In this document: piece by piece, positions 8,553 through 17,996 of the stretch
How the letters are laid out: each line of letters opens with the position of its first letter
How positions within the stretch are numbered: position 1 is the first letter of the stretch
Source of the DNA: Chloroflexota bacterium
Lineage (GTDB): Bacteria > Chloroflexota > Anaerolineae > Anaerolineales > Villigracilaceae
Length of the DNA: 64,000 nucleotides
NCBI GenBank assembly: GCA_016234485.1
Contig: JACRBL010000055.1
Coordinates: forward strand, 124,001-188,000
Direction of reading: 5' to 3'
The notes under the pieces: generated by a model
Databases searched by the model: none
Told to the model about the DNA's origin: nothing
The model's input: the letters and a program-made list of their open reading frames with translations, nothing else
Program-made: the position numbers and the translations under genes

Positions 8553-8885
8553 CTAGTAGCCGAGGCTTTGGTTGATTGAGTTGAAAATTTCCTGGATTTG
8601 GGGGCCAAGAAAAATGCCCGCAACGGCATTCAAGCAGGCCAGCAGAAGGCCAATCCCTGAAAGAACCATGCCTGCGATGGCCAGGGTTTTCTGTTGGGGC
8701 GATCTCATGCCAAAGTATCCCAACACCAGGCCGCCGATAGCCAGTGGCGCCCCACAAATGGGGAAGAACCATGCGCAAAGATTGATGATGCCCAGCACGA
8801 GCGACGCAATCGCCATAATGCGATTGTTGTCGGCGCCGCCCGTGGCAGGCGGCGTGGAAATAGGGGTGTTCGTAGGTTCGTTCAT
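8553..8885 (-). CDS. small DUF4190-like membrane protein
   Basis: 110 aa. A Thr/Pro-rich N-terminus of about 20 residues is followed by the pattern typical of DUF4190: a segment MAIASLVLGIINL, a Pro-Ile-Cys turn, LAIGGLVLGYFGM, a basic loop, then LAIAGMVLSGIGLLLA. Three or four membrane segments are expected. Proteins of this type are often small accessory membrane proteins with no known function. AAAGGAGAATGAC before the ATG gives a good ribosome site. It is transcribed toward the kinase and away from uvrC. Confidence 0.7.
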   Translation of the reverse strand: MNEPTNTPISTPPATGGADNNRIMAIASLVLGIINLCAWFFPICGAPLAIGGLVLGYFGMRSPQQKTLAIAGMVLSGIGLLLACLNAVAGIFLGPQIQEIFNSINQSLGY

Positions 8886-8949
8886 GTCATTCTCCTTTAG
8901 ACCATTTTATATTACCTCTGCAATAAGTCAAGCGGGAAATTCGCTGTGT

Positions 8950-8955
8950 TAAAAT
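8950..8955 (+). promoter_or_regulatory. -10 box of uvrC (leaderless)
   Basis: TAAAAT ends exactly seven bases before the uvrC ATG at 8963. No clear -35 and no Shine-Dalgarno are seen. The same spacing occurs before several other genes in the window. Confidence 0.55.
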
Positions 8956-8962
8956 ACCGCCC

Positions 8963-10834
8963 ATGGAAATCTCCGACCACATCGAAGGCATCCTTTCCAC
9001 GCTGCCCGCGAAGCCTGGCTGTTACCTGATGAAAAACGCCGAGGGGACGATCATCTACGTCGGCAAGGCCATCAGCCTAAAGAACCGCGTCCGCTCCTAC
9101 TTTCATGCGGACTCGAGCCACGACAACAAGACGCGGCGCCTCGTGCGTGAGATCGCGCACATCGAGTGGATCGTGGTCGGCTCGGAGTTGGAGGCCCTCA
9201 TCCTTGAGATGAACCTCATCAAGCGGCATCGTCCCAAGTACAACATCAAACTCAAGGACGACAAGCGTTATCCCTACATCAAAATTCACTGGAACGAGGC
9301 CTATCCCAAGATCACCGTCACGCGCAATATGACCGAGGACGGGGCGCGCTACTTTGGGCCGTATACCTCCGCCTGGGCTGTTTACCAAACCCTCGACGTG
9401 TTGCGCCGCGTCTTCCCCTACCTGACCTGTGACCGCGAAATCACGGGACTGGACAAGCGCGCCTGTCTCTACTACGACATCAAACTATGCACCGCGCCCT
9501 GCATCGGCGCGGTGAACCAGGAACAGTATCGCCAGATGATCTCCGACCTGATGGAGTTTCTGAGCGGACATTCCGAGCCTGTGCTGGCGCGCGTCCAAGC
9601 AGAAATGGATAAGGCCGCCGAAGATTTACGCTACGAGAAAGCCGCCGCCCTGCGCGACCAAATCAAGGCCATGCAAAACATCGTCGAGCGGCAGAAGGTG
9701 GTCTTCGCGTCCGATTACAAAGATTCGGACGTGGTGGCGATGGCGCGCGCGGACGGCGAGGCCTGCGTGCAGATTTTCTTTATCCGTGGCGGCAAGCTGA
9801 TCGGGCGCGAGTACTTCATCCTGGAAGGCACGGAGGACGCGGCCGACGCCGAGGTGATAGCGCAGTTCATCAAGCAGTTTTACACCGAGGCCGCGTCGGT
9901 GCCGCAACAAGTTTTGCTTCCGCAGGAAATCGAGGAAGCAAAAATCATCGGCGAATGGATGCGTTCGCGGCGCGGCGGCGAGAAGGTGGAGATCCACGTC
10001 CCAAAGGATGGACAGCCGCACGAACTCGTCCAGATGGCGGCGGAGAACGCGACCGAGACCTTGTCCGCGTTGCGGACGCAGTGGCAGGCTGACGCGCACA
10101 AGCAGGAGCAGGCGCTGGCCGAGCTGCAGTCTGCGCTCAGTTTGTCCGCGCCACCGAACCGCATCGAGTGTTATGACGTCTCGCACACGCAAGGAGTCGC
10201 GACTGTCGGCGCGATGATCGTCTTCGAGCAGGGCGTGCCAGCCAAGGGACAGTATCGCAAGTTCAACATTGATTCCACGTCCATCGGCGCGCCCGACGAC
10301 TTCGCTTCGATGGAGGAAATGCTGACGCGGCGCTTCCGTCGCTGGCAATCGGCTGAGGAGGCCGCGTCCGCCCCGGGGTCGAAGGTGGACGCGTCGTTTT
10401 CGCGCCTGCCTGACCTGGTCATCATTGACGGCGGAAAGGGACAGTTGGGGCGGGCGGTCAAAGTCCTGGAGAATGTGGGGCTGGCGGAAAAAGTCCCCGT
10501 GGTCGGTCTGGCGAAGCAGGAGGAGGAGATTTTCTTCCCGCATCGGTCGAATTCGCTGAAATTGCCGCGCCACTCGCAGGGACTCTATCTCGTGCAACGG
10601 ATCCGCGACGAGGCGCACCGTTTCGGCATCACCGCGCATCGGGCGCGCCGCTCGAAGCAAGGCATGGCCTCCGCGCTGGATTCCATCCCTGGCGTGGGGC
10701 CGACGCGACGAAAAGCGCTCTTGAAACATTTCGGCTCTGTGGATAAGATTAGAGCCGCCACCCTGGAAGAATTAATGGCCATTAAAGGCATCAATGCGGA
10801 CGTGGCAGAAAGCATCAAGGCGAGTTTGGAATGA
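8963..10834 (+). CDS. uvrC: UvrABC excinuclease subunit C
   Basis: 623 aa, full length. It makes the dual incisions in nucleotide excision repair together with UvrA and UvrB. The N-terminal GIY-YIG nuclease (PGCYLMKN then IIYVGKA, about 17-37) makes the 3' cut. A UVR motif (RYEKAAALRDQIKAM, about 220-235) contacts UvrB. The RNase H-like 5' nuclease domain carries YDVSHTQG and LVIIDGGKGQL. The C-terminus has the tandem helix-hairpin-helix (IPGVGPTRRKALLKHFGS). The next gene, a response regulator, starts within its last codons. Confidence 0.95.
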   Translation: MEISDHIEGILSTLPAKPGCYLMKNAEGTIIYVGKAISLKNRVRSYFHADSSHDNKTRRLVREIAHIEWIVVGSELEALILEMNLIKRHRPKYNIKLKDDKRYPYIKIHWNEAYPKITVTRNMTEDGARYFGPYTSAWAVYQTLDVLRRVFPYLTCDREITGLDKRACLYYDIKLCTAPCIGAVNQEQYRQMISDLMEFLSGHSEPVLARVQAEMDKAAEDLRYEKAAALRDQIKAMQNIVERQKVVFASDYKDSDVVAMARADGEACVQIFFIRGGKLIGREYFILEGTEDAADAEVIAQFIKQFYTEAASVPQQVLLPQEIEEAKIIGEWMRSRRGGEKVEIHVPKDGQPHELVQMAAENATETLSALRTQWQADAHKQEQALAELQSALSLSAPPNRIECYDVSHTQGVATVGAMIVFEQGVPAKGQYRKFNIDSTSIGAPDDFASMEEMLTRRFRRWQSAEEAASAPGSKVDASFSRLPDLVIIDGGKGQLGRAVKVLENVGLAEKVPVVGLAKQEEEIFFPHRSNSLKLPRHSQGLYLVQRIRDEAHRFGITAHRARRSKQGMASALDSIPGVGPTRRKALLKHFGSVDKIRAATLEELMAIKGINADVAESIKASLE

Positions 10835-11205
10835 GACAGATCTGGACGGTTGACGACGACGAGGAAATGCTGCGCGCCATCAAGTTGATGCTGGCCGTGC
10901 TTAATTGCGAGGCCGCCACGTATCTCAGCGCGCGCTCCGCCGCGCAAGCCGTGTTGGATGGCGACCGCCCCGACCTGATGATCCTCGATATCAACATGCC
11001 CGAAGTGACGGGCTTGGACATGCTCGAATTTGTCCGCCGATACCCGTCCACGAAGAATTTGCCTGTGGTGATGCTTTCCACCGAGGCCTCGGATGTGATG
11101 ATTGACCGCGCACGCTCCCTCGGCGCGGACGCGTATGTTTCGAAGCCCGTCACGTTGGAAGAATTGGAACGCGCCTTGCACGAAGCGTTTGAAAAAAGAA
11201 AGTAA
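10831..11205 (+). CDS. single-domain response regulator (CheY-like)
   Basis: 124 aa receiver domain without an output domain. It has the acidic pocket VDDDEEM at the N-terminus, the phospho-acceptor Asp in MILDINMP (about residue 53), Ser/Thr in MLSTEA and Lys in SKPV. Its ATG overlaps the uvrC stop by four bases (ATGA), so it is translationally coupled to a repair gene. No histidine kinase is adjacent, so its input and partner are unknown. It may act by protein contact, as CheY and Spo0F do. Confidence 0.85.
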   Translation: MRQIWTVDDDEEMLRAIKLMLAVLNCEAATYLSARSAAQAVLDGDRPDLMILDINMPEVTGLDMLEFVRRYPSTKNLPVVMLSTEASDVMIDRARSLGADAYVSKPVTLEELERALHEAFEKRK

Positions 11206-11241
11206 CGTAAGATTTATCTTGCGATACAGAAAGGTAAGAAA

Positions 11242-11352
11242 ATGTCAAAGAATAAACCCACGCGCAAACTGACGACCACGCAGATCATCTTCTATGTGAT
11301 GTCTGCCTTGCTCGTACTTGCCATGGTTCTTTCCGCGTTCATCAATATCTAG
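11242..11352 (+). CDS. 36-residue single-pass membrane protein
   Basis: A short reading frame, ATG 11242 to TAG 11350-11352, with AAAGG ahead of the start. The product has a basic N-terminus (MSKNKPTRK) and one long hydrophobic segment ([20 protein letters not shown]), the positive-inside pattern of a single-pass inner-membrane peptide. Coding is supported by the ribosome site, position in an otherwise unexplained gap and membrane-protein composition. Function is unknown. Confidence 0.6.
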   Translation: MSKNKPTRKLTTTQIIFYVMSALLVLAMVLSAFINI

Positions 11353-11434
11353 CGTATGAAGCCGTCTTGAGCGACGGTGATATAATCCCGAAGCGCGGCG
11401 CAAGAGGCCGCGCTATTTTACGCTTTATCGTGGG

Positions 11435-11477
11435 GCGGACACCTGCACCGAACCGCAGGTGCGGTGCAGGTGTCCGC
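11435..11477. repeat. inverted repeat upstream of prfA
   Basis: Perfect 15-bp arms beginning GCGGACACCTGCACC enclose a 13-base centre. It lies 18 bases before the prfA start, so it would form a strong hairpin in the prfA leader. A smaller stem (AGCGCGGC/GCCGCGCT) and a TATAAT-like box lie just upstream at about 11383-11415. Confidence 0.7.
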
Positions 11478-11495
11478 CTTACACAAAAGGACAGT

Positions 11496-12575
11496 ATGCT
11501 CGATAAACTTTCTAGAATTGAAGAACGCTTTAAACAAATTGATAACGAACTGCTCGAGGCGGGCGGGAACTATCAACGCGTGGCTGAATTGAACAAGGAA
11601 CGCATCGAACTCGAACCCGTCGTCGAGAAGGCGCGCGAGTATCGTCAGGCGTTGAAGTCGCTCGAGGAAGCGCGCGCCCTGCTCGAGTCTGAGCAGGATG
11701 CGGAGTTGCACTCGCTGGCCGAAGCGGATATCGAATCGCTCACGCCAAAGATCGAGACGCTCGAATCCGCCATCAAAGCCCTGCTCATCCCGAAAGATCC
11801 GCGCGACGATAAAAATGTCTTCGTGGAAATTCGCGCTGGCACAGGTGGAGACGAAGCCGCGCTGTTCGCCGCCGACCTCTTCCGCATGTACACGCGCTAC
11901 GCCGATCGCCAAAACTGGAAAAGCGAAATCATGTCTGAAAACGCCATCGGCATTGGCGGTTACAAGGAAATTGTTTTTCAGATCAAAGGCAGGGGCGCCT
12001 ACTCAAAATTGAAATATGAATCGGGCGTGCATCGCGTTCAGCGCGTACCGTCCACCGAATCATCGGGGCGCATCCACACCTCCACCTCCACCGTCGCGGT
12101 GATGGCCGAAGTGGACGAAGTGGACGTCGAGATTCCCGAATCGGACATGGACATCGAAGTCTTTCGCGCGGGCGGCGCGGGCGGGCAGAATGTGCAGAAA
12201 AACTCCACCGCCATTCGCATCACGCACAAACCCTCAGGCATGGTGGTCATCTGCCAGGATGAGCGCTCGCAACTTCAAAACAAATTGCGCGCCATGTCCA
12301 TTTTGCGGGCACGCCTCTACGAGATCGAAGAAGAGAAGCGCCGCTCCGCCGAGGAAGCCGACCGCCGCTCGCAGGTCGGCACGGGTGAACGCTCCGAAAA
12401 AATTCGCACCTACAACTGGCCGCAGAACCGCGTCACCGACCATCGTATCGGCGTCTCCTCGTACAACCTGCCTGGCGTGTTGGCGGGCGATATTGACCAG
12501 TTCATCGAGGAGTTGTCCACCCGCGATGAAGCCGATCGCCTCTCGGCTTCGGGCGTGGACGACGATGAAGATTGA
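11496..12575 (+). CDS. prfA: peptide chain release factor 1
   Basis: 359 aa, normal length for RF1, which recognises UAA and UAG and triggers peptide release. The catalytic GGQ is in [11 protein letters not shown] (about residue 230). The second domain carries the codon-recognition region ([13 protein letters not shown] contains the preceding conserved stretch). A longer ORF from 11367 would translate the hairpin repeat, so ATG 11496 with AAAAGGA was chosen. prmC, which methylates the Gln of this GGQ motif, follows and overlaps by 11 bases, an arrangement conserved in many bacteria. Confidence 0.95.
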   Translation: MLDKLSRIEERFKQIDNELLEAGGNYQRVAELNKERIELEPVVEKAREYRQALKSLEEARALLESEQDAELHSLAEADIESLTPKIETLESAIKALLIPKDPRDDKNVFVEIRAGTGGDEAALFAADLFRMYTRYADRQNWKSEIMSENAIGIGGYKEIVFQIKGRGAYSKLKYESGVHRVQRVPSTESSGRIHTSTSTVAVMAEVDEVDVEIPESDMDIEVFRAGGAGGQNVQKNSTAIRITHKPSGMVVICQDERSQLQNKLRAMSILRARLYEIEEEKRRSAEEADRRSQVGTGERSEKIRTYNWPQNRVTDHRIGVSSYNLPGVLAGDIDQFIEELSTRDEADRLSASGVDDDED

Positions 12576-13431
12576 CGAACTGCTGGCCGACATTTCCGCG
12601 CATCTGCGCGACCTGACCGACACGCCCGATCTCGATGCGCAAGTGCTCCTCGCCCATGTGACGGGACACACGCGCACCTGGCTGACAGCCCACCCCGACT
12701 CGCATCTCTCTGACCTTCAACGGGCCTCTGTTCGGGAGGCCGTTTCCAAGCTGACGGCTGGGACTCCGCTCCCCTACATCCTCGGCCACTGGGAATTTTT
12801 CAGCATAGATTTCAAGGTCACGCCCGATGTGCTGATTCCCCGCCCCGAAACCGAACTGCTGGTGGAACATGCCCTGCTCTGGCTCCGCTCCCGCCCTGTG
12901 ACGTTAAACTCCTCCCTGCGCGCGGCCGATATTGGCACAGGCTCAGGTTGCATCGCTGTCTCGCTCGCGAAGAACATGCACGACCTGCGCGTCCTCGCCA
13001 CCGACCTTTCGATGCCGGCCTTGCGCGTGGCGAAACACAACGCCCATCATCACGGCGTTCTCTCCCGCGTGGACTTTGTGCAGTGCGATCTGCTCCCGCC
13101 TCATCACGATCCACTTCCCACCGAAACCCACTTTGACGTGATCTGCGCCAACCTGCCTTACATCCCCACCCAAACGCTGGCGGGACTTCCCATCTTTGGA
13201 CGCGAACCCACCCTCGCCCTCGATGGCGGACAGGATGGCCTCGACGCCATCCGTAAACTTCTCAAGATCGCGCCCGAATGGCTCGCGCCCGATGGACTGA
13301 TCCTGCTCGAAATCGAAGCAGGGCAGGGCATGGCCGCCGTCTCGCTCGCGTACGATATGTTCGATAAAGCCACCATCAACCTGCGCCGCGACCTCTCGGG
13401 CAAGGAGCGGTTGGTGGCGATCAAGTTGTAA
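12565..13431 (+). CDS. prmC: release factor glutamine methyltransferase PrmC
   Basis: 288 aa SAM-dependent methyltransferase that methylates the GGQ glutamine of release factors. The helical N-terminal domain (about 1-90) is followed by the Rossmann domain with [14 protein letters not shown] (SAM binding) and the substrate-glutamine motif, here NLPY in [10 protein letters not shown] rather than the common NPPY. The reading frame is open far upstream inside prfA, but ATG 12565 gives the family N-terminus. prfA-prmC-tsaC form one tightly packed unit. Confidence 0.9.
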   Translation: MKIDELLADISAHLRDLTDTPDLDAQVLLAHVTGHTRTWLTAHPDSHLSDLQRASVREAVSKLTAGTPLPYILGHWEFFSIDFKVTPDVLIPRPETELLVEHALLWLRSRPVTLNSSLRAADIGTGSGCIAVSLAKNMHDLRVLATDLSMPALRVAKHNAHHHGVLSRVDFVQCDLLPPHHDPLPTETHFDVICANLPYIPTQTLAGLPIFGREPTLALDGGQDGLDAIRKLLKIAPEWLAPDGLILLEIEAGQGMAAVSLAYDMFDKATINLRRDLSGKERLVAIKL

Positions 13432-13432
13432 A

Positions 13433-14047
13433 ATGCACACCCAAATCCTCCCCGCCGACGATCCGCAATCCATCCAGCGCGCGCTTGAAATTTTACGCGC
13501 GGGCGGATTGGTCGCGTTCCCCACCGACACAGTTTACGGCCTCGGCTCGCTCGCCTTCGACCAGGCCGCCATTGAATCCATTTACGTCGCGAAGGATCGC
13601 CCGCTCGAAAAAGCGATTCCAATTTTGATTGCGGACGTGGATCAACTCGACCTCGTTGCGCGCGACTTCCCCGAACTGGCGCTTCATCTCGCCGCTCGTT
13701 TCTGGCCTGGACCGTTGACGCTGGTCGTCCCCAAACGAGCGGACCTGCCCGCGGCCGTCTCGGCCACATCCACCGTCGGCGTGCGCGTGCCAGACAACGA
13801 AGCCGCGCGGACTCTCCTGCGCGCCGCGGGGCCGATGGCTGTCACTTCCGCGAATCTGTCGGGACGCGCGAGTCCGCGAACCGTCAGCGAGGTGATGGCC
13901 CAATTGGGCGGACGCGTCCCGCTCGTCCTGGATGGAGGCGAAACGCGCGGCGGAGTCCCGTCCACGGTGGTGGATGTCGCGTCAGGCGCGGAGCCAGTCA
14001 TATTACGCGAGGGTCCGATCTCGTTCGAGCAGATTAAATCAACCTGA
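13433..14047 (+). CDS. tsaC: L-threonylcarbamoyladenylate synthase (TsaC/Sua5/YwlC)
   Basis: 204 aa YrdC-domain protein. It makes threonylcarbamoyl-AMP from Thr, bicarbonate and ATP, the donor used by TsaD. Motifs are FPTDTVYGLG near 29-38, KDRPLEKAIPILI, FWPGPLTLVV, VGVRVPD and the TSANLSG stretch. The Sua5 C-terminal domain is absent, so this is the short TsaC form. Two bases separate it from the prmC stop. It is transcribed toward the terminator at 14139-14181. Confidence 0.9.
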   Translation: MHTQILPADDPQSIQRALEILRAGGLVAFPTDTVYGLGSLAFDQAAIESIYVAKDRPLEKAIPILIADVDQLDLVARDFPELALHLAARFWPGPLTLVVPKRADLPAAVSATSTVGVRVPDNEAARTLLRAAGPMAVTSANLSGRASPRTVSEVMAQLGGRVPLVLDGGETRGGVPSTVVDVASGAEPVILREGPISFEQIKST

Positions 14048-14138
14048 TAATTGGGGCGAAATTCTCTTAACTGCCTCTCAAAGAAATTTCAGCAAACGCT
14101 TAGGCGTATGGTTGAAAATATGGGAGCATTCTCCTGAA

Positions 14139-14181
14139 CAAACCCCGTAGCCCGTGGCAGGCAAACGGGGTTTGGGTTTTT
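14139..14181 (+). terminator. intrinsic terminator after tsaC
   Basis: Stem CAAACCCCGT/ACGGGGTTTG with a 16-base loop, followed by GGG and a T5 run. It closes the prfA-prmC-tsaC unit. The rest of the gap 14048-14269 shows no other gene. Confidence 0.8.
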
Positions 14182-14256
14182 AATGGCAGTTGCGCGAGTG
14201 CGTCGTACCCTCCTCGATAGGACGAATCCTGGCGATTGGGCGCGACGCACTTTGAG

Positions 14257-14262
14257 TAAAAT
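14257..14262 (+). promoter_or_regulatory. -10 box of the nucleosidase-like gene (leaderless)
   Basis: TAAAAT followed by seven bases and ATG at 14270. This marks 14270 rather than the upstream in-frame ATG at 14183 as the start. Confidence 0.5.
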
Positions 14263-14269
14263 GGTGGGC

Positions 14270-14962
14270 ATGAACATCCTCATCCTCATTTCCGCAAACG
14301 CCGAATGGCGCGTCGTCAAAGAACTATTTCCCAATCTCGAATTACAGCAAACCCCATTTGGCGAATTCGCCAACCTTCAACTTTCGACCTTCGACCTGAT
14401 CCTCCTCCACGGCGGCTGGGGAAAAATTTCCGCGGCGGCAACGGCGCAATATGCCATTGATCGTTTCCATCCCGACCTGCTCATCAACCTGGGGACGTGT
14501 GGAGGCTTCGTGGGCCGCGTCGAAACAGGGACGGTCATCCTCGTGGAGCGGACTCTCGTCTACGACATCGTCGAGCAGATGGGCGATTCTGATGAGGCGA
14601 TCGCGCACTACGCAACGGATATTGATTTGTCGTGGTTGCGGGTGGATGAAACGTGGTTGGCGGAACATGGCGCGCGGCGGGAATTGCTTGCCTCTGCGGA
14701 TCGCGACATTGTAGTTGAAGACATCCCCATGCTGATTCAAAAATATAACGCGGTCGCGGGGGATTGGGAATCAGGCGCGATTGCCTGGGTCGCGAAGAAA
14801 AACGAGACACGCCTGCTCATCTTGCGCGGCGTCACCGATTTGGTGGGCGGCGATGGCGGAGAAGCCTATGGTAATATCGGCCTCTTCCATGAGCGAACGA
14901 AAACGGTGATGAAGAATCTGTTCGATCAGTTGCCTGAGTGGTTGGATTGCATTCAATTTTAA
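14270..14962 (+). CDS. MTAN/purine-nucleoside phosphorylase superfamily protein
   Basis: 230 aa protein of the nucleoside phosphorylase fold, closest in layout to methylthioadenosine/S-adenosylhomocysteine nucleosidases. The N-terminal ILISANAEWRVVKELF matches the family start. LHGGWGKISAAATAQ and LINLGTCGGF match the glycine-rich ribose/phosphate loops. DWESGAIAWVA is the ME-S type substrate segment, and RGVTDLVGGD supplies the catalytic Asp. It would hydrolyse or phosphorolyse a purine nucleoside. Substrate is not settled, and the window's purine-degradation genes make a salvage role worth considering. Confidence 0.7.
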   Translation: MNILILISANAEWRVVKELFPNLELQQTPFGEFANLQLSTFDLILLHGGWGKISAAATAQYAIDRFHPDLLINLGTCGGFVGRVETGTVILVERTLVYDIVEQMGDSDEAIAHYATDIDLSWLRVDETWLAEHGARRELLASADRDIVVEDIPMLIQKYNAVAGDWESGAIAWVAKKNETRLLILRGVTDLVGGDGGEAYGNIGLFHERTKTVMKNLFDQLPEWLDCIQF

Positions 14963-15079
14963 ATTACTGACAGGTTGCTTGTTTCTTCAGCAGTTCAACA
15001 GCTCACGAACTAAAAAAACGGGAAGATATCACATACAGATTCATAGGAGACCGCCGAGAAAATTTTGCCAATCTAGCGA

Positions 15080-16276
15080 TCAATATTCATCCCAATGACT
15101 GAGCATCGGATTTAAATTTGGGAACAGGACCCGCGCCAATTCCATCCCCAGCCCCTCACATTCAATTCCCTCTTGCGCGATGACCTCCGCGGGATCGTCC
15201 GACCCGATCAGCAGACGCGTCAACGCGTGACCCGCGCGGAGGCCGTGCTTTGCGGACGCGGCCTCTGCCACTTGGACGGTTCCGCGTTCGATCCGCAGGC
15301 TGGCTGTTTGCGCGCCTGCGTCCAGGTGAAGTTCGCCGCTCCAATTCTCGAAGCGGGATTCCTGCAAGCGCGCTTCCAGCAATGGGCGAATTTTCTCCAG
15401 AATGCTCTTCAAATTCACAAGTCGCACGCGCCAGCCTGTGATGTCGAAGTAGCGGTTCTCCACAATGACCGCGCCCTTGCGGAGATGCGCCAGCATGGGG
15501 TGATCGTGATGCATGGTGAAGAAGGTCAAAGATTCATATTCACCTTGTTTGACCAAATCTGCCAGAACGCCCAATCCATGCTCCACGTCGCCTGTGGCCT
15601 CCATACATTGCAGGGACTTCTTGTCTTCGCTGGGGATGGCGCGCACATAGCCTTTCAATTGATTCCCATCAAACCAACCATGAAGAAATAATTCGTTCGG
15701 TTCAAAAACGCGATACGTCGGGCGGACGGCTGTTCCGCTGAGTGGATCGTGGGTGACATTGTAAAGCGACCAGACCGCTTCGAGATGCGAAGAGTCCAAA
15801 GGTTGGTAAACGCCCGTCGGAGCGCGGCGCGCCGTCTCGTCACGCGTGAGGCGATAGGTGACGTAGTTCCAGGCGCGGATGTATCCGTATTTCACGTAAT
15901 GTCGCCCGCGCAATACGCTCACGTCATATCCCAGTTCGCGCATCGCGTCGAAGGACGCGGTCGCGGCGGTCTCCATCAGTCCCTGCTTGCGATGCGGTTC
16001 GCGCGTCACCACCGCGCCGATGCCCGCCGTCTTCAAGCGCGCCGACCCGATCCGCATGGGGTAGCCCCACACGCCCCATTGATGGACGAGCGCGTCGCCG
16101 TCCCAAACGAGGCGGGTGGCGTCGAAATCGTAGTGACAGTTGCCGATGTATTGCTGGCTGATTTCTTCCACATGCTCGCCACCCGCGTATTGATCCGCGA
16201 CGATCTGCGAAATGGGCAGAAGGTGTCGCGCGCGGTCGGCGGGAGTGACAGTGTATTGGGATGGAATAATTGTCAT
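15080..16276 (-). CDS. Eis-like GNAT acetyltransferase with SCP2-type C-terminus
   Basis: 398 aa. Residues about 15-130 form a GNAT acetyltransferase with the acetyl-CoA loop TREPHRKQGLMETAA. A second GNAT-like half follows, and the C-terminal 100 residues (LHLDAGAQTASLRIERGTV) look like the sterol-carrier-type domain of the Eis family, which acetylates amines such as aminoglycosides or protein lysines. Substrate is unknown. ATG 16276 was chosen over a TTG four codons upstream. The 3' gap 14963-15079 contains only a degenerate copy of the CAGCAGTT palindrome family. Confidence 0.7.
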   Translation of the reverse strand: MTIIPSQYTVTPADRARHLLPISQIVADQYAGGEHVEEISQQYIGNCHYDFDATRLVWDGDALVHQWGVWGYPMRIGSARLKTAGIGAVVTREPHRKQGLMETAATASFDAMRELGYDVSVLRGRHYVKYGYIRAWNYVTYRLTRDETARRAPTGVYQPLDSSHLEAVWSLYNVTHDPLSGTAVRPTYRVFEPNELFLHGWFDGNQLKGYVRAIPSEDKKSLQCMEATGDVEHGLGVLADLVKQGEYESLTFFTMHHDHPMLAHLRKGAVIVENRYFDITGWRVRLVNLKSILEKIRPLLEARLQESRFENWSGELHLDAGAQTASLRIERGTVQVAEAASAKHGLRAGHALTRLLIGSDDPAEVIAQEGIECEGLGMELARVLFPNLNPMLSHWDEY

Positions 16277-16295
16277 GCTCAATACCAACTCTTCC

Positions 16296-16330
16296 GTGTT
16301 TCGTCAGCAGTTCAACTGCTGACGAAACAC
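16296..16330. repeat. 35-bp perfect palindrome, CAGCAGTT family
   Basis: Arms of 17 bases starting GTGTTTCGTCAGCAGTT around a central C. Related, less perfect copies are at about 14983-15010, 23507-23539, 39743-39788, 59341-59357 and 62730-62745. Confidence 0.85.
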
Positions 16331-16343
16331 ACCAACATTCTTT

Positions 16344-17848
16344 TTACCAATTCCTCGCCAAACTCACCAACGCCCGCACGCCAAATCCCGTCCCGCCGCG
16401 AATACTGTACGGCGGATGACCCAGCGGCGACAAAGCCGAAGCGCCGATGCCATCCTGCGCCATGCCCGCGATATCCCAATGCGCCCACGGATAGGACGTG
16501 AACTCCTGCAAAAAGACCGCGCTGGTTCCCACGCCGCCGTATCGTCCGCCCGTGTTTTTCACATCGGCATAATTGGTTTGAATCTTTTCGCGATATTCGG
16601 GGTAGAGCGGCAGTCGCCACAACTTTTCGGCGCTGGCGCGGCTGGCCTCGTCCACTTTTTGGGCGAGCGGTTCGTCGTTGCAGAAATAACCCGCGGCCAC
16701 ATTTTCGCCGAGCGCGATCACGCATGAACCTGTCAACGTGGCGAGGTCTACCACGGCTTGCGGCTTAAACTCGGCCGCGTAGTCCAGCGCGTCGGCGAGG
16801 GTCATGCGTCCCTCCGCGTCGGTGCTGATGATTTCAATCGTCGTCCCCTTGCGCGAGCGGATCACGTCTGCGGGGCGATAGGCCGTGCCGTTGGCATGTT
16901 TTCCGTCGCGGCGATCAACCCAATCACATGCACGGGCAATTTCATTTTGGCAATCGCTTCCAGCGCGCCGATTACCGCGGCCGCGCCGCCCATGTCGCCG
17001 CGCATGTCTTCCATCCCGTCGGCGGGCTTGAGGCTGATCCCGCCCGAATCGAAGGTCAGTCCTTTTCCAACAAAAACGATCGGCGCAGCGTCCGAGCCCT
17101 TGTATTCCATCTCGATAAATCTCGGCGTATTGGCCGAGCCTTGTCCCACCGCGAGAAACGCGTTCATCCTCTGTACGCGGATCCAAACATCATCGTGGAC
17201 GACGCACTTCACGCCCGCCTCTTTCGACATCTCCTCCGCGGCCGCGGCCAGCCCCGCGGGCGTCAACACATTCGGCGCCTGATTGACTAAATCGCGGGCG
17301 CGATTGACTCCCTTGCCGATGGCCTCGCCTGCGCGCGCTCCCGCTTCCACCTCCGACGTTTGGGCGGGCGCGGCCACAATGAGCAGAGTCTCAGGGTCGG
17401 CGCGGTCGGACGCGTCAGTGTGATTGACGCGCCAGCGATAGAGGCCGAGCAGCGCGCCTTCGGTCAACGCCTGCGCCGCGAGGTCCGCGGGGACGCGCCC
17501 CGCGTCGGGCAGGGAGGCCGCGACCGATTTGCATCCCAGCTCGCGCGCTTTCTTCATCCCTGCCGCCGCGGCCTGACGGATTCGATCGGCCGCCACATCT
17601 TCCGCCTTGCCGAGTCCGACCAGGATCACGCGCGGGGCCGGGACTTGTCCGCGGGTGTAGAGCGCGGCCAGCTCGTTGGGCTTGCCGCGAAAATCGCCCG
17701 CCTGAAGCAGGTCGCGGATCGCGCCGTTCAGCGCCTGGTCAAGCGCGCCCGCCGTGCCTGTCAACGTGGACGCGCCTTCGGTCACGTTCACAAGGAGCGC
17801 TTCGGACTGTACCGATGAAATGGAACTCGAAACGGTTTTGATTTCCAT
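16344..17848 (-). pseudogene. pepA: leucyl aminopeptidase PepA, interrupted by a one-base frameshift
   Basis: Together the two frames encode a full M17 leucyl aminopeptidase of about 501 residues, a cytosolic two-metal exopeptidase. The first frame runs from ATG 17848 through the metal and lysine motif GKGLTFDSGGISLKP to ATENMP. The rest (GTAYRPADV, then STDAEGRMTLADALD, the second metal motif) is in the next frame. The break is at about 16893, where the Pro codon in ATG-CC-AAC-GGC lacks one base. Every motif on both sides is intact, so this is either a very recent mutation or a sequencing or assembly error. As written, the first frame stops 10 codons after the shift. Confidence 0.85.
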
Positions 17849-17919
17849 ATGTCTGCCTTTTGAAGTGGAATGTGTTGTGTGGCAATCATAACATTGACCG
17901 ACGTCATCCAAAACCTTTG

Positions 17920-17948
17920 TTGACATTCGCCCTCACCTCTGCTAAACT
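17920..17948 (+). promoter_or_regulatory. sigma70 promoter of the purine enzyme operon
   Basis: TTGACA at 17920-17925, a 17-base spacer and TAAACT at 17943-17948. This is the best promoter match seen in the window. It is divergent from pepA and drives the operon starting at 17997. Confidence 0.75.
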
Positions 17949-17950
17949 AG

Positions 17951-17965
17951 AGTTGTCAGACAACT
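17951..17965 (+). promoter_or_regulatory. inverted-repeat operator, copy 1
   Basis: AGTTGTCAGACAACT, a perfect inverted repeat around a central A, starts two bases after the -10 box and covers the expected transcription start. A bound protein should block RNA polymerase. The core TTGTCAGACAA recurs at 30552-30562 with the same spacing. The half-site pattern GT-N3-AC is of the kind bound by GntR-family dimers, and two such regulators are encoded nearby. Confidence 0.75.
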
Positions 17966-17996
17966 ACGAAGAGCCGTGCAGCGGTTGGCAACTTAT

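Noticed and set aside
12190..12564. Long ORF joined to prmC through prfA
   Set aside because: It is a shadow frame of prfA. prmC begins at ATG 12565, where the family N-terminus starts.
14183..14269. N-terminal extension of the nucleosidase-like gene
   Set aside because: It lacks family similarity, and a -10 box ends seven bases before ATG 14270.
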